Source: an uncultured Pseudomonas sp.
GTDB taxonomy: Bacteria; Pseudomonadota; Gammaproteobacteria; Pseudomonadales; Pseudomonadaceae
Reading direction: 5' to 3'
DNA: 64,000 nt
Assembly (NCBI RefSeq): GCF_943846705.1
Contig: NZ_OX044366.1
Span: 3,596,001-3,660,000 of the forward strand
Within the stretch, counting starts at the first letter, position 1; every line of letters begins with the position of its first letter. The translations under genes were made by a program, and so were the position numbers. The notes beneath the pieces are model-generated. The model made no database searches. It saw only the letters and a list, made by a program, of their open reading frames with translations, and was not told the DNA's origin. Shown here one piece after another: positions 52,504 through 62,142 of this stretch.

Positions 52504-53577
52504 ATGCTGGCGTATATCTTTCGTCGCCTCTTGCTGATCATTCCCACCCTGTTCGGTATTTTGCTGATCAACTTCGTCATCATCCAGGCTGCCCCCGGCG
52601 GTCCGGTTGAGCAGATGATTGCCAAGCTGGAAGGCTTCGATGGCGCGACCAGCCGCATTGCTGGCGGCGGTGCCGAAGTTTCAGTGGCGGGCTCCAATTA
52701 TCGCGGTGCACAAGGACTTGACCCTGATCTGGTAGCTGAAATCGAGCGTATGTATGGCTTCGATAAATCGGCCCCCGAGCGCTTCTGGCTGATGCTCAAG
52801 AGCTACGCACAACTGGACTTTGGCTCCAGCTTCTTTCGCGATGCCGAGGTCATCGACCTGATCATCGAGAAGATGCCGGTGTCGATCTCCCTAGGCCTGT
52901 GGAGCACCCTGATCATGTACCTGGTGTCGATCCCGCTGGGTATCGCCAAGGCCACCCGTCATGGCAGTGCTTTCGATGTCTGGACCAGTTCGATGATCAT
53001 CGTTGGCTACGCCATCCCGGCGTTTTTGTTCGCCATCCTGCTCATCGTGCTGTTTGCCGGCGGCAGTTACTGGGATTTGTTCCCACTGCGCGGCCTGACC
53101 TCGAACAACTTCGATGAACTGAGCTTTAGCGGCAAGCTGCTCGACTACTTCTGGCACCTCGCTCTGCCCGTTACAGCCTTGGTGATCGGTAACTTCGCCA
53201 CCCTGACGCTGCTGACCAAAAACAGCTTTCTTGATGAGATCAACAAACAATATGTGGTCACCGCGAGGGCCAAGGGCTTGAGCAACAACCGCGTGCTCTA
53301 CGGCCATGTGTTTCGCAACGCCATGCTGATCATCATCGCCGGCTTCCCCGCGGCCTTTATCGGCATTTTCTTTACTGGCTCCTTGCTCATCGAGGTGATT
53401 TTCTCCCTCGACGGCCTGGGCCTGATGAGCTTCGAGGCCGCCATCAACCGTGACTACCCGGTGGTGTTCGGCACTCTGTTTATCTTCACGCTGCTGGGTT
53501 TGGTGGTGAAATTGATCGGCGACATTACCTACACCCTGGTCGATCCGCGCATCGACTTCGAAAGCCGGGAGGGTTGA
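52504..53577 (+). CDS. yejB: Peptide ABC transporter permease (YejB-like)
   Basis: This 357-aa inner-membrane permease has six hydrophobic segments. The N-terminus MLAYIFRRLLLIIPTLFGIL is typical of DppB/OppB/YejB proteins, and the insertion before QLDFGSSFFRDAEVIDLI is typical of YejB. The EAA-like loop AKGLSNNRVLYGHVFRNAML (about residues 259-278) contacts the ATPase. It pairs with the next gene, one base apart. Confidence 0.9.
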   Translation: MLAYIFRRLLLIIPTLFGILLINFVIIQAAPGGPVEQMIAKLEGFDGATSRIAGGGAEVSVAGSNYRGAQGLDPDLVAEIERMYGFDKSAPERFWLMLKSYAQLDFGSSFFRDAEVIDLIIEKMPVSISLGLWSTLIMYLVSIPLGIAKATRHGSAFDVWTSSMIIVGYAIPAFLFAILLIVLFAGGSYWDLFPLRGLTSNNFDELSFSGKLLDYFWHLALPVTALVIGNFATLTLLTKNSFLDEINKQYVVTARAKGLSNNRVLYGHVFRNAMLIIIAGFPAAFIGIFFTGSLLIEVIFSLDGLGLMSFEAAINRDYPVVFGTLFIFTLLGLVVKLIGDITYTLVDPRIDFESREG

Positions 53578-53578
53578 A

Positions 53579-54598
53579 ATGACACTCTCCCCGATCAATC
53601 AACGACGCTTCCAGCTGTTCAAGGCGCACAAACGCGGCTGGTGGTCGCTGTGGATTTTCCTCGTATTATTTTTCGTCACCCTGGGCGCCGAACTGATCGC
53701 CAACGACAAGCCGCTGGTGGTGAGCTACGACAGCGAACTGTATTTCCCGGTATTTAAGCGCTACCCGGAAACCACTTTCGGTGGTGAGTTCCCGCTGCAG
53801 GCCAACTACAAGAGCCCATATATCCAGGAACTGATCAAGGAAAAAGACGGCTGGATGATCTGGCCGCTGATCCGTTACAGCTACTCCAGCATCAACTACG
53901 ACCTGCAAGTGCCCGCGCCGGCCCCACCCTCGGCAGAGAACTGGCTGGGCACCGATGACCAGGGCCGTGATGTGCTGGCGCGGGTGATCTACGGCTTTCG
54001 CATTTCCGTGTTGTTTGCCCTGATTCTGACGCTGGCAAGCTCGCTGATCGGCGTATTTGCCGGCGCGTTGCAGGGCTTCTACGGCGGCTGGGTCGATTTG
54101 GTGGGTCAGCGCTTTCTCGAAGTCTGGTCGGGCTTGCCGGTGCTCTACTTGCTGATCATCCTGGCCAGCTTCGTGCAACCAAATTTCTGGTGGCTGCTGG
54201 GCATCATGCTGCTGTTTTCCTGGATGAGCCTGGTGGATGTGGTGCGCGCCGAGTTCCTGCGTGGACGCAACCTGGAATATGTACGGGCCGCGCGCGCGCT
54301 GGGCATGCAGAACGGCTCGATCATGTTCCGCCACATCCTGCCCAACGCCATGATCTCGACCATGACCTTTATGCCGTTCATCCTCACCGGCGCAATTGGC
54401 ACCCTCACTGCACTGGACTTCCTCGGCTTTGGTCTGCCCCCTGGCGCACCGTCGCTGGGTGAATTGGTGGCCCAGGGCAAGTCCAACCTGCAAGCACCGT
54501 GGCTGGGCATCAGCGCCTTTGCCGTGCTCGCCCTGATGCTTAGCCTGCTGGTGTTTATCGGCGAAGCCTCACGTGACGCCTTCGATCCGAGGAAATAA
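53579..54598 (+). CDS. yejE: Peptide ABC transporter permease (YejE-like)
   Basis: This 339-aa permease carries the DppC/YejE pattern: RRFQLFKAHKRGWWSLWIFL (about residues 9-28), a periplasmic insertion with YPETTFGGEFPLQANYKSPY, LGTDDQGRDVLARVIYG (about 123-139), and the EAA loop ARALGMQNGSIMFRHILPN (about 237-255). It forms the second half of the membrane channel with YejB. The ATPase gene follows after one base. Confidence 0.9.
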   Translation: MTLSPINQRRFQLFKAHKRGWWSLWIFLVLFFVTLGAELIANDKPLVVSYDSELYFPVFKRYPETTFGGEFPLQANYKSPYIQELIKEKDGWMIWPLIRYSYSSINYDLQVPAPAPPSAENWLGTDDQGRDVLARVIYGFRISVLFALILTLASSLIGVFAGALQGFYGGWVDLVGQRFLEVWSGLPVLYLLIILASFVQPNFWWLLGIMLLFSWMSLVDVVRAEFLRGRNLEYVRAARALGMQNGSIMFRHILPNAMISTMTFMPFILTGAIGTLTALDFLGFGLPPGAPSLGELVAQGKSNLQAPWLGISAFAVLALMLSLLVFIGEASRDAFDPRK

Positions 54599-54599
54599 C

Positions 54600-56204
54600 A
54601 TGACCGACTCCCCCCTCATCGAAGTCCGCGACCTGGCTGTCGAGTTCGTTACCGGCAGCCGCAAACAACGGGTCCTGGAAGGCGTCAGCTTCGACATCAA
54701 ACGCGGTGAAACCCTGGCGTTGGTGGGCGAAAGCGGCTCCGGTAAATCGGTGACGGCGCATTCCATCCTGCGCCTGCTGCCCTACCCGCTGGCCCAACAT
54801 CCAAGCGGCAGGATTCACTATGCCGGGCAGGACTTGCTCAAGCTCAACGAAAACAAACTGCGCGGCATTCGCGGCAACCGCATCGCCATGGTCTTTCAGG
54901 AGCCCATGACCTCGCTCAACCCGCTGCACAGCATCGAAAAGCAGATCAACGAAGTGCTAGCCCTGCACAAGGGGCTACGCGGCAAGGCTGCCACGGCGCG
55001 CACCCTTGAGTTGCTGGAGCTGGTCGGCATTCCCGAACCGCAGAAACGCCTCAAGGCTTATCCACATGAGCTGTCAGGCGGACAACGTCAGCGCGTGGTG
55101 ATTGCCATGGCGCTGGCCAACGAGCCGGAACTGCTGATCGCTGACGAGCCGACGACGGCGCTGGACGTTACCGTGCAGCTGAAGATTCTCGAACTGCTCA
55201 AGGACTTGCAGGCGCGTTTGGGCATGGCGATCCTGTTGATCAGCCACGACCTCAACCTGGTGCGACGCATTGCTCACCGAGTCTGCGTCATGCAGCACGG
55301 GCATATCGTCGAAGAAGCCGCTTGCGACACACTGTTTAGCGCCCCACAACACCCCTACACCCGTGAGCTGTTGGGGGCCGAACCTTCCGGCGGCCCGGTC
55401 GAGCAACCAGCCGGTGAGCCAATGCTGGAAGTCGACAACCTGCGCGTATGGTTCCCGATCAAAAAAGGCCTGCTGCGGCGCACCGTCGATCACGTCAAAG
55501 CGGTGGATGGCATCAACTTCAGCGTGCCGCAGGGGCATACCTTGGGCATCGTTGGTGAAAGCGGATCAGGCAAGTCCACCCTTGGCTTGGCGATCTTGCG
55601 CCTGCTCGGCAGCCAAGGTGACATTCGCTTCCAGGGGCAGGCAATTGATCAGCTCTCGCAAGAGCAGGTCCGGCCGCTGAGGCGACAAATGCAGGTGGTC
55701 TTTCAGGACCCGTTTGGCAGCCTCAGCCCGCGCATGTCAGTCAGCCAGATTGTCGGCGAAGGCTTACAGATTCATGGCATGGGCACTGCAGCCGAGCAGG
55801 AGCAGGCGATTATCGATGCCCTGGTTGAAGTCGATCTTGACCCAGACACCCGCCATCGCTATCCGCATGAGTTCTCCGGCGGTCAGCGCCAGCGCATTGC
55901 CATTGCCCGCGCCCTGGTACTCAAACCCGCATTGATTCTGCTCGATGAGCCGACCTCGGCACTCGACCGCACCGTGCAACGCCAGGTAGTCGAACTGCTA
56001 CGGTCGCTGCAGGCCAAATACAACCTGACGTACCTGTTTATTAGCCACGACCTGGCCGTGGTTAAAGCCCTGAGCCATCACGTGATGGTGGTCAAACAGG
56101 GCAAAGTAGTCGAGCAAGGACCTGCGGAACGTGTCTTTGCCGCGCCACAGGACATCTATACACAGCAATTGCTGGAAGCGGCCTTTATGGTCCCAGCTGA
56201 TTAA
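54600..56204 (+). CDS. yejF: Peptide ABC transporter ATP-binding protein, fused double ATPase (YejF-like)
   Basis: This 534-aa protein contains two ABC ATPase domains in one chain, as in YejF. Domain 1 has Walker A GESGSGKSVT (about residues 42-51), signature LSGGQRQRV (about 157) and Walker B LLIADEPTTALD. Domain 2 has Walker A GESGSGKSTL (about 319), signature FSGGQRQRI (about 427) and LILLDEPTSALD. The start ATG 54600 lies one base behind yejE. All motifs are intact, so two active ATP sites are expected. Confidence 0.93.
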   Translation: MTDSPLIEVRDLAVEFVTGSRKQRVLEGVSFDIKRGETLALVGESGSGKSVTAHSILRLLPYPLAQHPSGRIHYAGQDLLKLNENKLRGIRGNRIAMVFQEPMTSLNPLHSIEKQINEVLALHKGLRGKAATARTLELLELVGIPEPQKRLKAYPHELSGGQRQRVVIAMALANEPELLIADEPTTALDVTVQLKILELLKDLQARLGMAILLISHDLNLVRRIAHRVCVMQHGHIVEEAACDTLFSAPQHPYTRELLGAEPSGGPVEQPAGEPMLEVDNLRVWFPIKKGLLRRTVDHVKAVDGINFSVPQGHTLGIVGESGSGKSTLGLAILRLLGSQGDIRFQGQAIDQLSQEQVRPLRRQMQVVFQDPFGSLSPRMSVSQIVGEGLQIHGMGTAAEQEQAIIDALVEVDLDPDTRHRYPHEFSGGQRQRIAIARALVLKPALILLDEPTSALDRTVQRQVVELLRSLQAKYNLTYLFISHDLAVVKALSHHVMVVKQGKVVEQGPAERVFAAPQDIYTQQLLEAAFMVPAD

Positions 56205-56233
56205 TTCTGAAGACAGGAAGAGGAATCGCATCC

Positions 56234-57028
56234 ATGGGTTTTCTAAGCGGCAAGCGCGTACTGATCGTTGGCGTCGCCAGCAAACTGTCCATCGCCTCCG
56301 GCATCGCGGCAGCCATGCACCGTGAAGGCGCCGAACTGGCCTTCACCTACCAGAACGAAAAGCTCAAGGGCCGGGTTGAAGGCTTTGCTGCTGACTGGGG
56401 CTCAAACGCTGACCTGTGCTTCCCGTGCGACGTGGCTAATGACGAAGAAATCGCCTCGGTATTTGCAGCACTGAGCAAGAAGTGGGACGGTTTGGATTGC
56501 ATCGTGCACTCCGTCGGCTTTGCACCTGGCGACCAGCTGGACGGCGACTTTACTGACGTCACCACCCGCGAAGGCTTCCGCATCGCTCACGACATCAGCG
56601 CCTACAGCTTCGTGGCCCTGGCCAAAGGCGGCCGCGAGATGATGAAAGGCCGCAACGGCAGCCTGCTCACCCTCTCCTACCTGGGTGCCGAGCGCACCAT
56701 GCCTAACTACAACGTCATGGGCATGGCCAAAGCCAGCCTGGAAGCCGGCGTACGCTACTTGGCAGGCAGCCTCGGTCCAGAAGGCACCCGCGTCAACGCC
56801 ATCTCGGCCGGCCCTATCCGCACTTTGGCGGCCTCCGGGATCAAGAGCTTCCGCAAGATGCTCGCTGCCAACGAGAAGCAGACCCCGCTGCGCCGCAACG
56901 TCACCATCGATGAAGTCGGCAACGCCGGTGCGTTCCTCTGCTCGGACCTGGCCTCGGGTGTGAGCGGTGAAATCATGTATGTCGATGGCGGCTTCAACAC
57001 CACCGCCATGGGCGCGATGGACGAATAA
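56234..57028 (+). CDS. fabI: Enoyl-[acyl-carrier-protein] reductase (NADH)
   Basis: FabI reduces enoyl-ACP in the last step of each fatty acid elongation round. The 264-aa SDR protein has the FabI-type start GFLSGKRVLIVGVASKLSIA (about residues 2-21). The Tyr-x6-Lys pair is in NYNVMGMAKASLE (Tyr about 157, Lys about 164), with the second active Tyr in TLSYLGAE. The tail VSGEIMYVDGGFNTTAMG is typical. It lies 29 bases after the transporter genes and is followed by a strong terminator. Confidence 0.96.
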   Translation: MGFLSGKRVLIVGVASKLSIASGIAAAMHREGAELAFTYQNEKLKGRVEGFAADWGSNADLCFPCDVANDEEIASVFAALSKKWDGLDCIVHSVGFAPGDQLDGDFTDVTTREGFRIAHDISAYSFVALAKGGREMMKGRNGSLLTLSYLGAERTMPNYNVMGMAKASLEAGVRYLAGSLGPEGTRVNAISAGPIRTLAASGIKSFRKMLAANEKQTPLRRNVTIDEVGNAGAFLCSDLASGVSGEIMYVDGGFNTTAMGAMDE

Positions 57029-57047
57029 TCGCGTAGTTGGTAGCAAC

Positions 57048-57077
57048 AAAAAGGCCGCTCAATTGAGCGGCCTTTTT
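57048..57077. terminator. Bidirectional terminator between fabI and ppiD
   Basis: A perfect palindrome (AAAAAGGCCGCTCAA with its complement TTGAGCGGCCTTTTT) spans 57048-57077 and carries T-tracts both ways. It serves the converging fabI and ppiD genes. Confidence 0.93.
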
Positions 57078-57093
57078 GTATGCAGCGAACGGA

Positions 57094-58971
57094 TTAGAAG
57101 CGTTCAATGTCGGCTTTTTCTTCCAGCTGCTTACGGAATGCCGCGAAGTCCTGCTGCCCTTCGCGTGAAGCCAGGAAGCGGCTGTACATCGCCTTGTCTT
57201 CATCCGACAGCGCTTGCTGCGGCTGGCTCACGCCATTAAGCCGAATGATCACGAAATCACCGTTGCTCAGGCTAATGCCGGAAAAGGTTGGCTTGTCGGC
57301 CGCTTCAGGCTTGGGCATACGGAACAGCGCCTGCAGCACGACCGGCTCAATGCCTTCCTGACTCCGCGTGGCGGCTTCGACAACAGTCCACCCCTGCTCA
57401 GAGTCCGCTTGAGTAACTGGCGTTTGGCCTTCACGCAAAGCCGCCAGTCGCTCTTCAGCTTTGGCTTTCACAGCTTCGCTGGCACGCACCTTAGTCAGCT
57501 GGTCGCGAATGCTTGCGGCAACTTGCTCAAGCGGCAGCTGCTTAGGCTTGTTGTGCTCTTTGACGCGCACCACCACAACAGTGTTCGGGTCGAGCTCAAT
57601 CACACTGCTGTTGCTGCCGTCCTCCAACACTTCGGCGCTAAACGCCGCCTGAATTACCTGGCGGTTAGCCGTCAGCCCTTCGCTGCCACCTTGACGGCCG
57701 AACGCCTCAGTGGTCTTGACCTCAAGGCCAAGCTCCTGAGCAGGTTGAGCCAGATCCGAAGATTCGAACGCAGCATCTTCAAGGTCTTTGGAGACTTCGA
57801 CAAAGCGCTGCTCAACCTGACGTGCCTTCAGATCGCGCTGCAGCTTTTCTTCCAGACTGGCAAAGCTCGGCACTTCAGGCGACTGAACACCCAGCAGTTT
57901 GATCAGGTGCCAGCCAAACTCACTGCGCACCGGAGCCGATACGGCATTCTCGTTCAGCGCATACAGCGCCTCTTCAAAGGCCGGGTCATACACGCCCGGA
58001 CCAGCAAAACCGAGATCACCACCTTCGCTTGCCGAGCCAGGGTCATCGGAGAGCTCTTTAGCCAAGGCGGCAAAATCCTCGCCCTGCTGCAAACGTTTCT
58101 GCACCTCGACCAGCTTGGCTTGGGCTTGCTCGTCATTCAGAGCATCGTTCACTTCAAGCAAAATATGCGCGGCACGACGCTGTTCGGCGAGGTTGGCGAT
58201 TTCACTTTGATAAGCACTTTGCAGCGCTTCATCACTGACTTCGACTTGGTCAAAGAACGCATCTTTTTTCAGCTCGACGTATTCCAAGACCACCTGCTCA
58301 GGGCTCATGAACTCACTGGCTTGAGCGTTGTAGTAAGCCTTGATGTCGTCATCGCTAAGCGTCACCGCATCAAGGTCGGCTTTGAGTGTCAGGGTGGCGA
58401 AGTCACGGGTTTGTTTTTCCAGTGCGGCAAAGGCTTGCACCTGGGCATCAGTGACAAAACCGCTATTGGCCAGACCGGCGCGCAACTGACCGATCAACAT
58501 TTCCTGCTCAAGCATCTGGCGGAATTGCAAACGGCTATAGCCCAACTGACGGATCACCTGATCGAAACGTTCTGCGTTGAACTGACCATCGACCAGAAAT
58601 TCAGGCGTTTTCAGGATCAACTGATCCAGCGCTTGTTGCGAAAATGCGAACTTGGCGTCTTTGGCGCTATCGAGCAACAAGGTGCGCTCGACCAAACCAT
58701 TCAGAGCCGCTTCACGCAGCAGCTTCTCATCCAGCAGGGATGCATCGAAGTCACGCCCCAACTGCTGCAATAACTGCCGGCGCTGCATCTCAACAGCCTG
58801 GCTGAGTTCCGCAGAGGTGATTTTCTCACCATTCACCTCAGCCGCATTCTGGCTGTTACTGGTGCTGGTGAAAATGGCATCAACGCCCGTCAGCGCAAGC
58901 AGCGCGACAATGATGCCGATGATGGTTTTGGCAATCCAACCCTGTGAATTGTCCCTGATATTTTGCAGCAT
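57094..58971 (-). CDS. ppiD: Peptidyl-prolyl isomerase / periplasmic chaperone PpiD
   Basis: PpiD is an inner-membrane anchored chaperone near the Sec translocon. The 625-aa protein has one N-terminal helix (IAKTIIGIIVALLALTGVDA, about residues 13-32), SurA-like helices and a parvulin domain (RRAAHILLEVNDALN, about 265, to FGWHLIKLLG, about 355). The start at 58971 (MLQNIRDNSQG) is the family start; the frame to 58995 is an extension. It follows hupB as in other Pseudomonas. Confidence 0.94.
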   Translation of the reverse strand: MLQNIRDNSQGWIAKTIIGIIVALLALTGVDAIFTSTSNSQNAAEVNGEKITSAELSQAVEMQRRQLLQQLGRDFDASLLDEKLLREAALNGLVERTLLLDSAKDAKFAFSQQALDQLILKTPEFLVDGQFNAERFDQVIRQLGYSRLQFRQMLEQEMLIGQLRAGLANSGFVTDAQVQAFAALEKQTRDFATLTLKADLDAVTLSDDDIKAYYNAQASEFMSPEQVVLEYVELKKDAFFDQVEVSDEALQSAYQSEIANLAEQRRAAHILLEVNDALNDEQAQAKLVEVQKRLQQGEDFAALAKELSDDPGSASEGGDLGFAGPGVYDPAFEEALYALNENAVSAPVRSEFGWHLIKLLGVQSPEVPSFASLEEKLQRDLKARQVEQRFVEVSKDLEDAAFESSDLAQPAQELGLEVKTTEAFGRQGGSEGLTANRQVIQAAFSAEVLEDGSNSSVIELDPNTVVVVRVKEHNKPKQLPLEQVAASIRDQLTKVRASEAVKAKAEERLAALREGQTPVTQADSEQGWTVVEAATRSQEGIEPVVLQALFRMPKPEAADKPTFSGISLSNGDFVIIRLNGVSQPQQALSDEDKAMYSRFLASREGQQDFAAFRKQLEEKADIERF

Positions 58972-59189
58972 GCGTCCCCCAGAACGACTGCACAAAACAG
59001 CAGCCGTGCAGTGTGGGTAAAATCCGGATAGAAGAAAGGCGCATCAGTGGATGCGCCTTCTCATAACTTGCGAAGCGGATCGAACTCAAGCAACAGATTC
59101 GTTGTGTCCAGCCGGATAAGGCTGACTGAACATCCCACCCCGCTCAGATCAGTCATTCAACTGATCTGCTGGGCAAAACCGAAAGAGGC

Positions 59190-59462
59190 TTAGTTGACAG
59201 CGTCTTTCAGAGCTTTACCGGCTTTGAAACCTGGAATCTTGGCAGCAGCGATGCTGATTGGGTTACCAGTCTGTGGGTTGCGACCAGTGCGAGCAGCACG
59301 CTCTTTAACAGCGAAAGTACCAAAGCCAACCAGTACTACAGAATCACCAGCCTTCAGAGCGCCAGTAACGGATTCAATAACTGCGTCCAGCGCACGGCCG
59401 GCAACAGCTTTTGGGATATCAGCAGATGCGGCGATGGCATCGATCAGTTCCGACTTGTTCAC
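59190..59462 (-). CDS. hupB: DNA-binding protein HU-beta
   Basis: HU is an abundant nucleoid protein that bends DNA. The 90-aa protein begins MNKSELIDAIAASADIPKAV and has the DNA arm segment GFGTFAVKERAARTGRNPQT (about residues 46-65). It stands between lon and ppiD. A sigma-70-like promoter lies about 95-125 bases upstream. Confidence 0.97.
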   Translation of the reverse strand: MNKSELIDAIAASADIPKAVAGRALDAVIESVTGALKAGDSVVLVGFGTFAVKERAARTGRNPQTGNPISIAAAKIPGFKAGKALKDAVN

Positions 59463-59556
59463 TCTTAAGTCCCCTTAATTTCTGTTGAGTTTATTTCTTG
59501 CTTTTAAATGTAAGCGAAGCTGGTGCTGGAGAGCCTGCGAACACGGTAAGAGCCGC

Positions 59557-59586
59557 TTTATAACAAGGGCTCTAAAAATGTGTCAA
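59557..59586 (-). promoter_or_regulatory. Sigma-70 promoter of hupB
   Basis: On the minus strand TTGACA (59586-59581) is followed after 18 bases by TATAAA (59562-59557). This is a strong match in the lon-hupB gap and explains high HU expression independent of lon. Confidence 0.7.
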
Positions 59587-59599
59587 GAAACCCCTCCGG

Positions 59600-61993
59600 C
59601 TAATGCGTGCTAATTCGCTCCTTGGAATCAGTCTCGCGTTTTTCATCCTTTGCAACCATGGGAGCCGCATCAGGCAAGGGCTCCGGGGCGTATTGCAGCG
59701 CAATTTGCAGGACCTCGTCAATCCATTTAACCGGTTTAATCTGCAGGTCTTGCTTAATGTTCTCCGGAATCTCTTTTAAATCGCGCACATTCTCTTCTGG
59801 AATGATCACAGTTTTGATTCCACCACGGTGAGCGGCCAGCAGTTTTTCTTTCAAACCACCGATCGCTAATACCTGGCCACGCAGGGTGATTTCGCCGGTC
59901 ATTGCCACATCGGCACGCACCGGGATCTGCGTCAGCGCTGAAACGAGCGCCGTGCACATGCCAACGCCTGCGCTGGGGCCATCTTTAGGCGTTGCCCCCT
60001 CAGGCATGTGGATATGAATATCCTGCTTCTCGTAGAAGTCCACAGGCACGCCCAGGCTCTTGGCCCGACTGCGCACAACCGTCTGCGCAGCGGTGATCGA
60101 CTCCAGCATCACATCGCCCAGCGAACCCGTCTTAATCAGTTGCCCTTTACCCGGTACGACAACCGCTTCAATGGTCAACAACTCACCACCGACCTGAGTC
60201 CAGGCCAGGCCGGTAACCTGGCCAATTTGATCCTGCTGCTCAGCCAAACCATAGCGGTGCTTGCGCACTCCGAGGTAATGCTCCAGCGAATCCGCCGTAG
60301 CAGTGACCTGAAAGCGCTTCTCGGTAGAGTGCTCTTTGACTACCTTGCGGCACACTTTGGCAATTTGCCGCTCCAGCCCGCGCACCCCAGCTTCGCGGGT
60401 GTAGTAACGAATAATGTCGCGAATAGCCTCGCTTTCAAACACTAACTCGGCCTTTTTCATGCCGTTAGCCTGAACCTGTTTGGGCACCAGGTATTTGATC
60501 GCGATGTTGATTTTCTCGGCTTCGGTATAACCCGGTAGACGAATCACCTCCATACGATCGAGCAACGGCCCCGGAATGTTCATCGAGTTGGCCGTGCACA
60601 GGAACATCACATCGGAGAGGTCGTAGTCGACCTCCAGGTAATGATCGTTGAAGTTATGATTCTGCTCAGGGTCCAGCACCTCAAGCAGTGCCGATGCGGG
60701 GTCGCCACGCATGTCCTGCCCCATCTTGTCGATCTCATCGAGCAAGAACAGCGGATTACGTACGCCCACCTTGGTCATCTTCTGAATCAGACGCCCTGGC
60801 ATGGAGCCAATATAAGTGCGCCGATGGCCACGAATCTCAGCTTCATCACGCACGCCACCAAGGGCCATGCGGACGAATTTGCGGTTGGTGGCACTGGCAA
60901 TCGACTCAGCCAACGAGGTTTTACCCACGCCAGGGGGGCCGACCAGGCACAGCACTGGACCTTTGAGCTTCTTCACCCGTTTCTGCACGGCGAGGTACTC
61001 AAGGATGCGCTCCTTGACCTCTTCCAGACCATAGTGGTCCGCATCCAGAATGCTTTCGGCGCGCGCAAGATCCAGGCGCACTTTGCTCTGCGCCTTCCAC
61101 GGCACATTAACCAACCAGTCGATGTAAGAACGCACCACGGTGGCTTCAGCCGACATTGGGGACATTTGCTTGAGCTTATTTAACTCGGTGTTGGCTTTGG
61201 TTAGCGCCTCAGCCGTCAGCCCGGCATTATCAATGCGCTTTTTCAGCTCATCGAGTTCGTTATGGCCGTCCTCGCTGTCGCCAAGCTCCTTCTGAATGGC
61301 CTTCATCTGCTCATTCAGGTAGTACTCGCGCTGGCTCCGCTCCATTTGTTTCTTGACCCGGCCACGAATGCGCTTCTCAACCTGCAACAGGTCGATCTCG
61401 GCATCGAGCAGTGCGAGCACATGCTCAACACGTGCAGTCAGGTCGGTGATTTCTAGAATTTCCTGCTTTTGCTCAATTTTCAGCACCATGTGTGCGGCCA
61501 TGGTGTCGACCAGACGACTTGGATCATCGATACCGTTGAGCGAAGCCAGCACCTCTGCAGGCACCTTCTTGCCGAGCTGTACGTATTGCTCGAACTGGCT
61601 AAGCAGACTGCGAGTGAAGACCTCTGACTCACGCTCAGCGGCGTCAACCTCGTCAATCAGCTGTACTTCAGCCCGGTAGTGACCGTCGGCAGCAATAAAT
61701 TGCTCAATCTCGCCGCGCTGCTCACCCTCGACCAGCACCTTGACGGTGCCGTCCGGCAATTTCAGCAACTGCAACACAGTGGCTACGGTGCCGACACGAT
61801 AGAGGCCTGCCTCATCCGGGTCGTCGTCTGCAGGATTGCGTTGTGCGAGGAGCAGAATCTGCTTCTCGCCCGTCATCGCAGCCTCAAGGGCTTCAATGGA
61901 TTTCTCACGCCCGACGAATAACGGAATGACCATGTGCGGATAGACCACAACATCGCGCAGCGGCAGGAGAGGCAATTCGATGGTTGTCTTCAT
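59600..61993 (-). CDS. lon: ATP-dependent protease Lon
   Basis: Lon degrades misfolded and regulatory proteins. The 797-aa protein has an N-terminal substrate domain (PLLPLRDVVVYPHMVIPLFV, about residues 8-27), an AAA+ module with GPPGVGKTSLAESIA (about 355-369) and LLDEIDKMG (Walker B), and a C-terminal protease domain with Ser in KDGPSAGVGM (about 678) and a downstream Lys. The start at 61993 (MKTTIELPLL) gives the normal Pseudomonas length; the extension to 62083 lacks family sequence. Confidence 0.97.
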   Translation of the reverse strand: MKTTIELPLLPLRDVVVYPHMVIPLFVGREKSIEALEAAMTGEKQILLLAQRNPADDDPDEAGLYRVGTVATVLQLLKLPDGTVKVLVEGEQRGEIEQFIAADGHYRAEVQLIDEVDAAERESEVFTRSLLSQFEQYVQLGKKVPAEVLASLNGIDDPSRLVDTMAAHMVLKIEQKQEILEITDLTARVEHVLALLDAEIDLLQVEKRIRGRVKKQMERSQREYYLNEQMKAIQKELGDSEDGHNELDELKKRIDNAGLTAEALTKANTELNKLKQMSPMSAEATVVRSYIDWLVNVPWKAQSKVRLDLARAESILDADHYGLEEVKERILEYLAVQKRVKKLKGPVLCLVGPPGVGKTSLAESIASATNRKFVRMALGGVRDEAEIRGHRRTYIGSMPGRLIQKMTKVGVRNPLFLLDEIDKMGQDMRGDPASALLEVLDPEQNHNFNDHYLEVDYDLSDVMFLCTANSMNIPGPLLDRMEVIRLPGYTEAEKINIAIKYLVPKQVQANGMKKAELVFESEAIRDIIRYYTREAGVRGLERQIAKVCRKVVKEHSTEKRFQVTATADSLEHYLGVRKHRYGLAEQQDQIGQVTGLAWTQVGGELLTIEAVVVPGKGQLIKTGSLGDVMLESITAAQTVVRSRAKSLGVPVDFYEKQDIHIHMPEGATPKDGPSAGVGMCTALVSALTQIPVRADVAMTGEITLRGQVLAIGGLKEKLLAAHRGGIKTVIIPEENVRDLKEIPENIKQDLQIKPVKWIDEVLQIALQYAPEPLPDAAPMVAKDEKRETDSKERISTH

Positions 61994-62094
61994 AGTTTCA
62001 GCTCTACGGCGGCCATACGGCCGTAAACAGATGGGATGACCCTTAAAGCTAAGATGGGGGCAGCCCATACAAAAAACAAGCATTGCAGTAGCAA

Positions 62095-62124
62095 AAGCAA
62101 AGGGGCCCGCAGGCCCCTTGCTTT
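62095..62124 (-). terminator. Terminator after clpX
   Basis: GGGGCC and GGCCCC, separated by CGCA, form the core of a stem extended by AAGCAA/TTGCTT on the flanks (one bulged A). On the minus strand the stem ends in a T-rich stretch. It lies 19 bases past the clpX stop and precedes lon. Confidence 0.8.
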
Positions 62125-62142
62125 CAACATGTTACAAAGCTG

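Noticed and set aside
57214..58773. A 519-codon open frame on the plus strand opposite ppiD
   Set aside because: Antisense of a well-defined chaperone gene; no ribosome site or recognisable domain.
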